This document shows, in pieces, positions 44,455 through 58,100 of a stretch of 64,000 nucleotides of DNA; positions within the stretch are counted from its first letter, which is position 1; each line of letters opens with the position of its first letter. The stretch lies in NCBI RefSeq assembly GCF_008831285.2, contig NC_045147.1, positions 20,402,581-20,466,580 of the forward strand. The letters are read 5' to 3'. The notes below the pieces were generated by a model. That model was not told where the DNA came from. It was given only the letters and a program-made list of their open reading frames with translations, and did no database searches. Source of the stretch: Nymphaea colorata. Lineage: Eukaryota > Streptophyta > Magnoliopsida > Nymphaeales > Nymphaeaceae. A program made the position numbers and the translations under genes.

Positions 44455-44925
44455 TTGGTTCGCTTCGTGCCTTTTTGTCCAAAAGAAGGCAGAGGAACTC
44501 GAGGAGCGCCGCGATGGACGACGAAGAACTGAAAGGCGAGCTGCCTGCCAGACGCCGGCACGGACGAAACAGCCTGTGTCGGTGTCGCCCCGAAGGGGCC
44601 GTAGCCGGTGCTCCCGGAGATCGAACCGCCGGCAGCCAACCGTACCGCGCCAAGGCCTTCGACCCAAAGGGCAGCTGCCCAAAGATCAGAGAGCACGCAC
44701 ACCGAAGAACAAACCCGAAATTCGAGAATCAGAGATGAGCGACATTGGATTTGGAATCGCTCCCTCCGAAATTCAAATAAGCAAATCGAGAGGAAGGAGT
44801 GAAACAGTAGAATGGAATCGGCCGAACAAATTCTTCCATTTTCTTTTCCATTCGGATTCCCAACCACTGGATCTCAGCTATCTTCGAATCAAATATTCTA
44901 CCAGCAGATCGATAGAAAAACTTCG
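44455..44925 (-). pseudogene. Decayed copy of the NUP98 5' end (exon 1-2 region)
   Basis: In plus-strand view it follows NUP98 exon 2, intron 1 and leader in order. Shared phrases are GGCAGAGGAACTC, GGACGACGAAGAAC, AAAGGCGAGCTGCC, CAGCCTGTGTC, AGATCGAACC, GAAATTC and CACTGGATCTCAGCT, matching 40550-41090. Indels destroy the FG-repeat frame and the ATG exon is not preserved as such. It lies about 3.4 kb upstream of the intact gene in the same orientation, so it is a partial tandem duplicate. Confidence 0.8.
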
Positions 44926-45169
44926 ACTCTCGGCATTTATTTCGTGTGATAATGTTCAGTTCTGCGAGAAAAGATCGGACATGTTCGAGTTTTTTTATTA
45001 AACGGGTCGACAACAGTCGGACCAGATGCAGATTCCATGGAAGAAATGCTATAAACTGTTACTAATGCTCCAGACGTACCAATTAAGCCGAACTGCCATT
45101 AACGAACATCCAATAAGTGGTTATATCAGTCGTAGCAATTAAGCCGAACCCATTGCAAAAATGTGACAC

Positions 45170-45661
45170 TTGATATGCTGCACCGCCACTTTACGTCTCC
45201 ACAACCAATCTCTTCACTCTATTAAGATCAAATGGATGGTCGATCAAAGGTACTACGTGCGAGTACACAAAGTTCGACTGGAGATGTTTCCCAGGCTCAG
45301 TTCTTCTCTCAGTACGCCAGTAAAAACTCCTTCTCTCAATGTGTACGTTTATGAATTTGAACTGCTCCCTGAATTTGGTGTGGTGAAGTGCATATTAGCC
45401 ATGGCGGCAATGGATGCAGCATTTGTGAAACATGGAGGGATTAAGCCAACGATGCCGGAATGCTTGTATTGCACCGGCAGGCCAGCATGCACAGAGCACC
45501 ATGTTCACAGAAGTCGCAATGACAGTAAGATTTTTATACTGAAGAAAGTCATAGCACCCGGCGTTCTGATCAGTCTAATGACATCAAATAATGGGGTGGT
45601 GGTACAATTGAATAAAAGGTATATAATTGCAGCCCGGTGGCGGTGGAACCAAAATCTGTAG
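45170..45661 (+). other. Unrecognised 163-codon open frame
   Basis: An open frame in otherwise AT-rich DNA, with a Cys/His-containing stretch (ECLYCTGRPACTEHH) near residues 97-111. No signal peptide, membrane segment or known domain is visible, and the N-terminal part looks non-coding. It may be chance or a gene relic; there is no evidence of expression. Confidence 0.15.
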
Positions 45662-48212
45662 AAGAAATTGATACCTGCTGAGAGTTTTTTTGACACATAA
45701 TGCAGGAACGCTGCTCAAGCAGATCTGCTGATCATGAAGAACAACAAATTAATGCTGTGCTCTGTGTTGTTCTCGGAACCAGCTGCTGCCATGGCTACCG
45801 AAGCAGACGCCTTAGGAGCTCTTCGTACAACGAATATTTTTTAAAAAATATATAGAAATAAAATTAAGAACACCAAAATAACAACAATAATCATTTGCTT
45901 CTGTAACGATGTACGTTGCACTAGCAGGAGGATGATCATATCAGAACTTCGTTGCTTCATAAAGAAAAAGCAAGTGAATCCTGACAAGGACGTACCCTTG
46001 AAAGAATTGAAGAGAAAAAAAAAAAAAAAAGGAGGCAAACACTAAACCTTTTCCGTCCAACACATTTTTAATCCGATCATAGCGCCTGAAAAGCCGACTG
46101 AGAATGAGCGTCGCATTGGGAACTGGAAAAGCATGAGGGTTCTAGACGATAGATTAAGAAACAGGTACGGCTTTACGTACGTGGTTCAGAATTTCATTTC
46201 TCAAGAAACAAGATCACAGAAACAAAGGCCTATGGGGGTACAGATCATTGCACAAAGGCCTATATTGTACGTAGAAACAGAAAGAATACATATTTATTAC
46301 CTTTGCGGACACATACATAGACACCATATGCAGCTTGTTCATCCTCCAAAGCACAGAAAAGAATTAGAATATATATCTGTTTTTCATTTTCCATTACGTA
46401 AAATAGCTTTTCCTTTTTTACTGTACAAAACATTAACTTTTTTAAAAGGTATATAGATAACTGATACTGGACTTTACTTTGAGGCCCTAAGTATAAAAAA
46501 CAGTCATGAAAATTGGTTGTCATTTTTTTCTCACTGTTATCCTACACTGAATTACATTCTTCTCATTCCTCACTCTAACCATTGTTTAATACCACTTAAA
46601 AAGAGTAAGAGTGTAATTTTGCAGTAGATAAAAGTTTTAGTGCTGAAAAAAAATGTTCACGCCTAATTAAAATTTTCCTCGGGTTAACGATGTTTGCTTC
46701 AGGCTCTTATTTGCAATCTTCGCTGAATAATTCCAATTTTTTTATTATAATCAAGACTGAAAATGCAAATTTTCTTTTTCTAGAAAATGGATAACTGGTC
46801 TAGAAATTAAGGCTTCGGAATTAATCTCAGGCAGCTGGTCTGCTCATATAATTATATGTCTGTGACTCGTCAGTTGTGGCTGAGATAATGAAGAACACCC
46901 CCTTTCTGGTTGGAGAAAGACATGACAGGAACAGTAGATCTTCCACAATCAATGAATTTCCGTATTTTTATTCATGCTACGGGAAAATAATTATATAACA
47001 AAATAAAGTGAGAACAAATTTTAAGATGAACAAAATTAGCCCACCTTGCATGGACAGAATGGGGTGGGTGGAGCCTCTCTTTACTGTGACTGACTGCACC
47101 CAGAGAGATCATGAGCCATTTGGTTGAAGCTCATTTATGCCAATATTGACTACCTGCCATGCTCTTGGTCAGCTGAGCTTCTTTATTAGTTCAACCACCA
47201 TGTCCCCTACCAAACAATTTCATAATCTGTCTGGGCCCAAATTCATGAGTGAGAGAGATTGGTAGTAAAAATTCCTGACCCGCCTCTGCTCGCTAGTCAC
47301 AATCACTGGGTGTGCCCACAGAGCCATCAACTTCATTAAACCAAGGTCTGGGCTGAAGGTTGGCCAGGAAGTTAAGCCTACCCAAGTCAAACCTGCCCCG
47401 GTACGGCCAGGTATGGGTCGGCATCGCTGGGACACTCTTGTCTGGATTCGTGTCCCAGCCAAACGCGCACACTGACACGTACTGGACTTATTCTGTGTCA
47501 TTTGCATGAGAAGTAATATCGCTGATACTAAAATTAAGAGCTTTAGTTTTATCGATCAGAACAAGAAAAGTTCCATGCCCCTTAAAAACTCTAATTTGCT
47601 CGTTAAATTTCAAAAGTACTCAGACAGTAAACACTGGTCATGAGGAATCATGTTCCCATATCCTTGTGACAGAGATTTGAGCCTAAATCGGCTTTACATG
47701 CTCCAATGTTGCATGCCTCGGAACCATTATTTTCGGCTCAAGTTAATCTTAAGTCCAGTTCAGCCAGCAGGCTCTTGTTGTGCCAAGCCTTATTGAGTCT
47801 GGCCAGGCCTAGATTCACTTTCTCCGGGTACTCTCTCAATTTCCAGGTGCTGGAAGAGAAAAGGCTATATTTACACTAACATTAACACGTTATTTGGTCA
47901 TTATATGAAATTTCAGTTTCATTTTTTGTTGTATTGCTGTAATATTTGCATTATCCATCTTTTCTATATATTTTGAAGGAACAATTTGCTTTTATGATTC
48001 CATGGGAATGTCTTGAGGTAAGGAACAAAAAAAGAAAATCACATCCATGTATGTGGGGGTCATTTTCACTAGAGAGAGGGCCAGCACTCCATTTCTCTGT
48101 ATGATCAATGCCTTTTACCTTCATTTTTTTTACTCCATTCACTTTGACATGGCAATCATGTTGATGTAGAATGAATGCAGAAGGAATCTGCTAAAGAAAA
48201 TATGACGAGCAC

Positions 48213-48250
<38 letters not shown>

Positions 48251-48298
48251 GCTTTTCTTTGGAACTTGCTACAAGGAAAAAAAATAAAAATAAAAAAA
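45662..48298. other. Intergenic, no gene recognised; 3' flank of the PP2C gene at its end
   Basis: AT-rich with short frames only. The stretch 48010-48298 is the PP2C 3' flank, including a (GA)n tract (48220-48247). Fragments of this flank recur in the HIPP cluster at 23.6-23.9 and 26.9-27.1 kb. Confidence 0.6.
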
Positions 48299-51200
48299 TT
48301 AGCCTGATGATCTCCAAATTCTTCCTTCAAGGGAAACCACCATGACAGAAACATCATCGTGATACTTCCTCCGATCACCGTGAGGAATGTCCAGCAGCTC
48401 ATGAAAATCCATCCCTACAAGAAAAAAAATGATGCAATTCATTAATAATGGCAGGAGCAGCCGAACCCTTAAATTCAGTACAAACTGATAATGCAAAATC
48501 GGAGCGAATCAGGCACTTGATTATTCTGATGTTTCCCCTCGAAGTTATTTACGTGTCTTTCCAAATATCTCCTTGTAACTGAGAAGTCATTGCATGACGT
48601 ACCTAGGCTACCAACATCTAGGACAGTGGTGGTAACCCTACTTGTGGCAAAGAAAAAAGGCTTGCAAGCCTGACTGGAGATACATGTATCAACCCAGGGA
48701 CATTTCTCCCTTGTATGCTTGCGAGCAAATCATTCTATCAAAAGCTTCTTTTTGCAGAATAGTTGACAAAACATTGCATTGCCAGGAAGTTTTCTCCTTG
48801 TTTAGAAAAATTGCTGCGCCCTACAACACTCAAGCACAATCCAGTTTCCAGACTAATTTGCAACAAAATGACAATGTAAACCAAAAATCCTCTTTGGTGG
48901 AGAAGGGGAAAAGGCAAAAAGAAAAGAAAAGTTATCCTCCTTTGTTCATAAGAACGCCAAGGTTAATCTTTTGTAAGATTTGCAACTATTTGTCATCATA
49001 GATTGATATGACAAATTTAGTGCACGCAAATCAGCTAACAGATTTGTCTTGCTACATCTTCATTGTATGTGTCTTCGTTTCTTTGTCTCTGTGTGTTAAG
49101 ACAAAGAGAAAGAGAGATCCACTAACCATTTTTCTTTGCAGCACGAAGCAGCAGCTCGGTGATGAGGTACTGTGCAGGATCACCTTCAGGAACATTCTCC
49201 AGGAACCACTCAACGTGTGATACTACTTCCTCATTACTGAAGTACTGGTATAAGCCATCTGAAGACAAGACCAGAAATCGATCATTGGAGCATAGCCGAT
49301 GATGAGCGACAGATGGGATGCAACTGAGATAGGGAGAATTTCCAATGTAATCAATACGAAACATCTCCAACAGAGCTTCATTCCACTTTGCCTGTCATGA
49401 ACAACAGAACACACAATATAGTTTAGATATCCATGGCCAATCAAAGTTTCACAATAGTATGTGCATTTGTACCATTTCAGAGAAAATATCAATTTAAATT
49501 TCATTATTTTAGTAACCAACTTCAAGAATAAAGTGTAAGATACATAAATTTCCTTGTTTGTTACGCATGCAAATAAAATGAAGATGTCTGTATATTTTTG
49601 GTATGAACTGTCACTCAATTGCAACTATGGACAGATAAATACTTTATAATACAGAATTGTGTCTACCTTCTTCAGAAAACCTGCACCAAACGCTCGAGAA
49701 ACTTTCAACTGCCCTTTCACTCTACCATTTAAAATAGATTGGTCATCATCAGGATGTTCCTTCCTTATCCTCAAAACTTCCTGAATATTAGAACATTGGG
49801 ACATAATTATTTCCTTGGACAACAAAAAACTTTACAAGTTTCTTCAATTCACAAATATTAGGATTCACAAATAAGGATATCGCACACATCTGCCAATGTC
49901 AAATAAAATTTGGAAATGACAGCAACTGAATTCTAGCTCATTCTGCAACTACAAAGAACAGCTCTTGTTATCAACAAAAAAACAGCTGCATTTTACCAAA
50001 AAAGGTCAAATAGAATAACTAGGAATAGCAATTGACTTTGCAATTCATATTTTACAAGGAATGAAAGGGCTTCTCTATAAATGAACATGGAATATCCACT
50101 ATTATAGGTAGTGAAACACAAAAATATAAGTTGGAACACACCTAAAATCCACACATCAATGACACAAAATACCTGATAAGGCATGTAAAGAAAAGGGGAC
50201 CAGCAAAAATAGGTAATAAGTGCATCCAAGCCATGAAATTACAATCTATACAAGATAAAGTAATGAATGGATATTACCAAAACAGATCAAGGTTTAACAT
50301 GGTCAGAAAAGAAACTTTTATTTAAGTTGTTCCTCATGTTTTATACTTTGATTAAATCACTGAATTCAAATACATGAAGATCAATTATTGTCTACCAACT
50401 TGAGCTGTAATTTTCCTCTAAGGACCTAAAGTAAGCTAAGCAGCAAACCAGAGAACAGGCATTAAAATCCATTAGAAAAGAAAACAATTTTTCCAACTTC
50501 ATGATGCAGAACTCTGTTGCCTTCTCTTTTGCTATTCACTTCAGGGACCTACTTATCTCACACAAGACTTACTTTTTAGAACCCAGTAAAGGCACCTTTC
50601 GTGCCATTTGGGATGGCATGCACATATCTCAGCTAGTTGCTCCCTGTTCAAACCAAACATGTCCTGCAAAGAAACACCTAAGACTGCAAATGATGTTCTT
50701 CTGGACACAGGGACACTCTTTATGGAGAAGACAACCAAACATATGAACAACTGTGAGTAACGTTAACACTGTGTCTCTAAACCTGCAGACTGTTGCTCAA
50801 CCAAGTACCCATGAAATGGCTAAAACTTTCCTGGCTTGTCCAACACAAATAACTCGAAATTCTTACTGCAAGATATCCATCAGAAATGACATGACTGAAG
50901 TAAAAAAATCAGCAGTCTACAAGCGTTGCACCATGAATACTGAATAATCATACTCAAGCTAAAACCATGTTACTGCACCTACAGATTTCTATTACGGGAA
51001 GTATTTGGAGATTAGAAAAGAAATATGTTTTAAATCATTCATTCGAACTGGACTTGAATCACTTAAAAGAAGCTAAATGCCCAAGTAATTCTCGTTTTTA
51101 AAAAGTAGAATAATGAAATAAGAAAAAGACAAAATTACAAGACATTATCTTCATAGAAGTAAAAGGTTAAGACTTTTGCATCCACAGATGTACATTTTAC

Positions 51201-53519
51201 CTCCTCCACGCTTGTGCTGTGGTCTGTGGACAGCTGAAATGCTCTCATCTTTAGTCTGCAGAGTGATATCTCCCTGTTTTTGTTAATTTTAGTACATTGG
51301 CTATTCTGGTTATGTATAGGGGACTCCTCAGATATTCTGTCTAGCTCCATGCGGACAACAGGATCCCTGCACCGCATCCTACGCCTAACATCGTCTTTCC
51401 CAAGGTGATCATTTAATCTCTCCTGTGCAAGGATAGCACGACTATCACCTAGGTTCATGACATAAACGTCTTGATCCTTCATTAGCATCACAAGGACACA
51501 AGAACCCATCAAACCAAGTTCAGGGTTCTTGTCAAGCACTTTATCTACCATTTCCATGTAGGCCTCTTCTGTGACTTCAAGTGCTCGTGACAGAGCTTTT
51601 AAAACAGCTGCATGATCTACAGTTCCTGCCTTGCACCTCCTAGGTTGTGCAAGTGAGTCTATCACCTTTCTGGGTGCATCATCAGCCTGTTCCCTGTGCC
51701 AATCATAACTCCAGGGAAACAATTTCTTACGCAAAGATTTCTGTTTCCTGTACATTTTTCTAAGCTTAGAACCAATCAGAGATCCTGCTACATTGGACTT
51801 GGTCCCAGTGACAGAGGATGGAACTCTGGCATTGTCATTTGATTCCTTTGAAACTGGCCCTGCACCAGCCATTGAATTTGTGTCACTCCTTAGACTGCTA
51901 AAGCTATCCCCTTTACCGCTCGCTGAACATGATAGTGTATGTACCACTGACAAATTTTCTCTAGACTGTATGTCATCTTTACATGCGTTAGGGTGTATCT
52001 CAAGAGAATCAACTCTCTGCACATCAATGTCCCTTTCTAAGGATGAGCTATGCAAATCAGCATCCTCCATCTTGAATAATTCATAGAGACGCCTGCTCCT
52101 CCTTCCCTGCCCGGCCAACTTTGACGCAGATGTAGGAGAGTTATCCTGCACCGTAGTGCCATCAGTTACCATCCTCTCCAAATCTTGCACACTTTCTGGA
52201 ACCTTGGCAGACTCTGCATTTGAAATGTCCGTGGTACAAGTTCTACCATCGTCAGAATCAGCAGCAGTTTTAAGCAAGTCATTACTTCTTGCACTTGAAG
52301 TTGGTAGAGAGCTACTAGCAGCTGCTTCAGCATCACCAGTTTCTAACCTATCACGCGAATCCAGTTCACACAATTGAGAAAGAGGTTCTTCATTTCTGCT
52401 CTCTGGCATATCAGCGAGACCTTCATGAGGCCTACTCAGATAATCACATTCAAGTGGATTGGGACTAGGGTGATTATCATAATCCCAAAGCAATCCTTCC
52501 AGTTCTTTATCAATTGCCCTGTAAAGATTACTCATCAGAAAATCAGGAGCATCAGGACCATTAAAACCATCATAGATTCCAACAAACAGCCAGCCATGCT
52601 CTTCCGACAGGACAACATGGACTCGGTCCTCGCCTGCCTTACCATGAGCCCATTGGAGATTGCGGCCATCGCTGTGCTCCCCAACAGATGTTGCCGTCCC
52701 AGACATTGCCGCAGCATCGAAACAGTTTCTTGGCTCCTCAGTTCGAAATTTTGCCTCCTTGGATTGCCAAACGAATCGACTAGCTGGGTGCAACAGCAAG
52801 CGATGCACCCAACTGGACCCTGAATGTTTAGAAAACGTCCGGGAAAGCGCACTTCGCATGGGCTTGCTCATGCTCCTCATCAGTCTCCTAAGAGTAGCCT
52901 TCCTCTGCCCAAATGCAAGTGGTGCGGAGAAATTGGATTTATCGGTGCTCTCAAGCGGCCCGGAGAGGAACATACCCTTCTCAATTGGCCCGGACATGAA
53001 CCCAGCACCCCTTTCAAGAGGCCCCGAGGTGAAGCCTCTCTCCAACGGCCCTGACATGAATCCATTCAGAGGTCCCGATCCCCTAGGCACAGGTTGTAGG
53101 GGAAGTGCAGTAAAAGAAGCAGTACCTTCGAACGAAGCTGCACGATCTTGCGGTTCGCCAGCAAACAAGCTGCACTGATCGTATGCTGTAACGGTGCGGG
53201 TACTCGGCGCATTAGCGCTAACAGATGCACCAGATATGGTCCTAAAGGTAGTTTCAGCTATGCTCTTGTGGGGTCTCTGTAATCCTGGCTCTTCCACAGC
53301 CTCTTGTCTAAATGAACCCGAATGGTTTTCAGAATCTATCATACTGGAATCAATGGTGAACCTCTCGGAATTCGACGGCGTTATTGCCGGAGAGTCGATC
53401 ACGGGCCTGACATAGCAGAAGGAGTGGCCCAACCCCTCATCCAATGGCTCCAGGAATTCTATATCAACCCCACCCTTGCCATTTCCAGTCGGGACGAGGC
53501 AACCGATTCCGTTTCCCAT
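48299..53519 (-). CDS. Protein phosphatase 2C, POLTERGEIST/PLL type
   Basis: Four exons on the minus strand: 51201-53519, 49667-49780, 49127-49391 and 48299-48414. Phases agree, giving 937 residues. The start at 53519 gives MGNGIGCL, with Gly2 and Cys7 as likely N-myristoylation and S-acylation sites, as known for POL/PLL1. The upstream in-frame extension has no ATG. Further marks are [18 protein letters not shown] (about 22-39), SGPLERG-type repeats (about 155-190), a basic stretch (about 206-230) and the split PP2C catalytic domain. The catalytic motifs are GEDRVH (296-301), [10 protein letters not shown] (314-323), GSCVLVML (672-679), MNLGDSRA (688-695), STDHS (764-768), SSDGLYQY and DDVSV near the end. 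An acidic/Ser-rich insert separates the catalytic halves. The tail [12 protein letters not shown] is characteristic. The family acts at the plasma membrane downstream of CLAVATA-type receptor signalling in stem-cell control. Which paralogue this is (POL, PLL1 or other) cannot be settled. Confidence 0.93.
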
Positions 53520-55060
53520 TGCCTTTGGAATCAAGCGACGATTGCTGCAGCAGTGAACATTATACTAGTCCTTTGACATGCACATATTTGGGGGGTTTTT
53601 GTTGCTCTGAATCTTTATCAAGTACAAGATGAACAAGCTCAACCAAAGCGCTCCCCCTCTAGGGTTTACGAAGAAAATACTCATGATAGAGCCTAGCCTA
53701 TATCTTCGGAGCCAAATGCAAAACTGAACAAACCCATCTACAAGCATAGGCCATCTAGAGTATGAAATCCAAGATGAACAAGAGACGGGAAAATGGAGAA
53801 TGTGGTAACCATCTAACCTCTTTAGGGATCTCCAATCCTGAAAACAAGCGGCGAATCAGATAGAGATGATGCCTTTCTTGGGTGCTCAAAAAATGGGAGA
53901 AACAAGCTATGCTTGTTAATGGGACATCGATGTGCAAAAATAAGAGATACCCATCAATTATTTTTCTAATTGAAAAGAACCAATCTGAGAAGAAACGAGA
54001 GAAATATACAAAAACACAAGGGGATTGATGCTCAAGGAAGAGATCCAGCACGCAATAGAAAAAAAAAAAAAGAAATGAAAGAGGGATATGTCAAGGAGAA
54101 ACAAAGAGGTCTTGGGATTGAGGGGAGAATGGTGGGAGGGAGAGAGAGCGAGAGGGGAGGTAAGCCAAAAGAGGGAAAACGGGGTGCTCTTGCTTCAATC
54201 AATCAAGTTTCAGTGAGCTCCGTTCTTGGGTTTTTCAAAACATTTGAGAGGGTAAACAAAGTCAGACCCAACACCGCTTTTTTCCTGCTTTTTATTTATT
54301 TATTTACTTGTTTATTTGAATGATTGGTTTTGGTGCTAACAACCATTTGCACATCGTCTCGGTCATCATCATTAACCCCATCATCATCGTCATGATGTAA
54401 CAGGATGCAGTTTGGTGCATGGGGTGACTTTTTCTAGGTGTTGACACATGCAGAAGCAAGGTTCAAAAGATGCAAAGGCACCATCATCATCATCAGAATA
54501 CAAATTTGTCCAACTGCGTGGGGTCGTCCTGGTGAGAAAAAAATAAGCGCACAGCGAGCCCGCCATCTGAGATAATTATTCTTCCCAACTGCACAATTAC
54601 AAATAATCCTGACATTTCATAACGAAACTCGAGAGTTTATTTTATGGCAACAGGTTTGACTTACTGAAGTTAAAACAGAAGAAACCCAAGTTCAAAAATA
54701 ATCATAATAAATAAAAGAAAAGAAAAAACAGCATCCACCTTCTTAAATGCTTCTGTAATTCTTCTTTTTTCTTTTTGCAGTTTGAGAAAGCCAATGACAA
54801 ATTGGCAATGATTAATGGAGTTGGTATTTATTGAAAATTCATGGTCAAACACCAAGTCAGTAACAGCACCCAAGGTGGGGGGAAATTTTTCTCCCCATTT
54901 GTGGCAGTAGTCCCTACAAAAAAAAATATCCACATGCAAACTCTATTTATGTCATTAAAAAAAAAGTCAACAGCAAGTGTCAGGTTTGTCTGCCTCATTG
55001 AATAAGTACCAATGCAGGTCAGGTCACATGGGGACAGGCATGTGAATATTGATTGACTCT
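53520..55060. other. PP2C 5' flank and intergenic DNA
   Basis: Probable 5' UTR and promoter of the PP2C gene, then DNA with a GA/purine-rich stretch (54055-54180) and ATC/CAT-type short repeats (54350-54500). No exon is recognised. Confidence 0.5.
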
Positions 55061-55067
55061 GCCCAGA

Positions 55068-55185
55068 AAACATGCATGCATGCAATCATGGCCATGCATA
55101 ACGTGACATGACATGTGGAGTCAGATCACATGCATGTGCATTGGGCAGCTTCTGCAATGCATGCATGATGATAGCATGCATGAGT
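55068..55185. promoter_or_regulatory. Cluster of CATGCATG (RY-type) motifs
   Basis: CATGCA cores occur at 55071-55083 (overlapping), about 55091, 55129, 55158 and 55174, with another near 55384. CATGCA(TG) is the RY element bound by plant B3-domain factors. The cluster lies about 1.6 kb upstream of the PP2C start. It may be regulatory or only a palindromic low-complexity patch. Confidence 0.35.
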
Positions 55186-55189
55186 CAAA

Positions 55190-58100
55190 GAGCACCAAAA
55201 TCTTACCATGTTTGACCTCATCATTTATTGCCTTATATGTGCAGAAAAAAAAAAAGAAAAAGAAAAAAAGATGAAGTTGTCATGTGGTGGGCTCCATCCC
55301 ACTTCCCACCTGCACCATTAGGTTGTTGACATCAAACACCACATAAAGCCAAGGTGAGAGTGAGTGGCTTTCTTGCTCCATCTGCATGCATCCAAACACA
55401 AAGAGGCTCATACAAATGCGATGCCATGGCCTCCACTTACCACATCAAACTTGACCAGAAGAAAGATTCATTGATGGGCCACCTAATGACAACCTAGATT
55501 TGAATTGCGCCAAAAAATTTGGCCAATATATACCTGCCACTTAGATCCAGAAATGCCTTCACTTTTTTAACACAAGAGAGAAAACTGCAAGGACAAAGTA
55601 TCCAGGTTTTTCTTTACATGTTCACAAGAAAATACAGCCCCTCCTAAGGGCATCAATAATCCACCATAGAACTCCAAAGGCTGTGTTTGGAATGATACAA
55701 TAATAAAAAACTGACAGCGACGTCTTATGAAAAACTAGGTTTTATGACAACATGCTTTTGTAACTAGTTCACCCAGTGTGGGCAATTGCTTACACAGACC
55801 CAAAAAAACTTCTTATTCTTATTTTTATATCGATATGATATTTTTCCAGTAATTTTACTCATTTACATATTGGTGCTCCTCAAAAGTTTTAAATTAAAAA
55901 AAATAATAAGTTTTCACTTTTCTGCAATTTTGGATTCTTTATTGCTCCCCAAGCAAAAAAGAACCACCGAGGACGTCGATGATAAGAATAATTGGGGAGG
56001 AGCAAACCTGTGGTAATCCTGCAACGTACTTGAGGAAAAGCTATAGGATAGCAAGAAAGAAGAATACAGGACGCTTTTGTCACTAATCAATGCAGTCAAC
56101 CTATCGAAAGGACGAGCACCAGTAAATTCCTTTAATGGCTTCCCCGTCATTCTATTCCATTGTGACAACAAGGCCACTCTAGGCAATCTCACTGTTCATT
56201 GAGGTGACGCGTTTCCAAGGTCGTGGGGACAAAGAGAGTTATAAGGTTTTAAAAATGGGTCCGATTCGTAACAGCTGAAATGCGTTGCAGGTCAAGTTGA
56301 AATCAGATTTGATATAGCGAAAGAGTGACAAACCATTGTACCGGATCCGATCCGTTCGAAACCTTTGTTCATATAAGAAAAGGTCGCTTTCGTTTTCCTC
56401 TGCAGTTATTTAAGGAGAGGAAGAAGAAAAAGAGAAACTTTTATGCGTAAGGACCATCTGCAAATGGGCCAAAGATTTTCATGGCCTTGAGGACAGAAAA
56501 TATATCCATGGTAAAATACTTGTTTGGATACGTTTTTCTAACCAGGGGTGGAATCAGAAAATTTTGACCAAGAGATACAAGTTATAAAATTTTAAAGTCT
56601 TAAGAAACACCACGATATATAAACGAAAAAAATTATCGTGAATTGTCAATATGAAAATATACATTTTATATTAGTTTGTGTAGACAATTGCCCCTCTTGT
56701 CAACTTGAACCATTGTGCAATTTATCAAATCAGTCAGAGCAAAGAGATCTACAATCTTGGCTGTACATATTTATATGATAGAAGATATGGGCTTGTGGAG
56801 GAGCCCATAGACGCACACAGATTACTTATTTGCATATTACTGTCCCATAGATCCATTTACTTATTTGCATATTGGCGCCCTTCAACCATTGAATTTTCAG
56901 TAAGAAATTTTCTGGACAAACACCATTGTGAAGCATAAATGTTCCCCATTATCAGCATCTACAATGGTCGAACGAGATCAATTTAGAGGAATGATGTCAT
57001 AAGCCTTTGAAATTAGAGATCTAATATGATAATTGCACACCCACGCACACAAAAACACACACAAATAAATAAATAAATATATAAAGTAGCTCGGAAGTCC
57101 GAGTCATCAAATGCTGCATAGATATAAAGAAAAGAGATTCAACTCAATAGTGAGGAGAACGTCAGAGGATTGGTAACATTAAATAAGAGGCGGATTCCAA
57201 CTCCACGGAATGGAGTAAAGAAGCATTAAATTAATGGGTGCAAATCAACTTGTTGGTTGAAGAAGGGCCAACCATTAAATATGGTATTCTTGGCACGTCC
57301 ACTCAATTGGGTAGTGGTTGACTGTTGCGTTCAATTGAATTTGGTCCCACGTTGTTTTTAAGTCTTCAATTCAAACATCAGCAGATGAGCAGAGGGGCTT
57401 CCTCATCTGTCCGGTCTATCTACCACAATAATACGTGGTTGGACACATTAATATTTATATCATCTTCACCCTCTCACTGCAGCTGTGCTTCTTATTACAG
57501 TGGGCGGCCTTGTGCTTTTGTCTCTTACCGTAAAACATGACATCCAAACCTTTCCACTAATTTGAGGGTTAGTTGGCAGATAAGACACGCTACAAATTAT
57601 GTGTTTATGTATGTATGTGTGTGTGTGCACGCCATGCACACACATGTCTGATATTGTGTGCCATGCATGCATGTTTTTTATGTGTGGGAGGGCACTTGTT
57701 AGTTGGGGTGTAGGAGGTTGGTTGGAATTCAGTAAGTAAAGCAACAAAATGAAATTCAGTGAGCAAAACAAGACGGTGAACCAGATAGCCGGCTAAAAAT
57801 GCTGTTTACCGGCAGCCCTTGTCTTTTACCATTGGCTTGCAACAATCTGAATCAGCCGACCGATATGGTATCAGGCTATCAGCCACTCTTTAAGCGAAAC
57901 GGTTAGATATCGCTTTTGGATTTTCACGGTTTCCATTTTAAATTTTTCCAACATTACAAAAAAAAATGACGAAAATTTGGCTAAAAAGTGTCGAAAAAAA
58001 TATCTTTTAAAAGACCGATGCTGATTCTCTGCATCCCTTTGTTTAGAAAAAATTCCTGTCGATGCTCCGGTCCAGGCGGTTCTTGTGGAAGGAGGATAAT

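Noticed and set aside
53520-53534. Extending the PP2C start five codons upstream (MIPKA)
   Set aside because: The upstream codon is TTG, not ATG. The ATG at 53519 gives the conserved MGNG acylation site of the POL/PLL family.
55914-56192. 92-codon minus-strand frame as an exon
   Set aside because: No recognisable motif, no convincing splice context and no adjoining exons.
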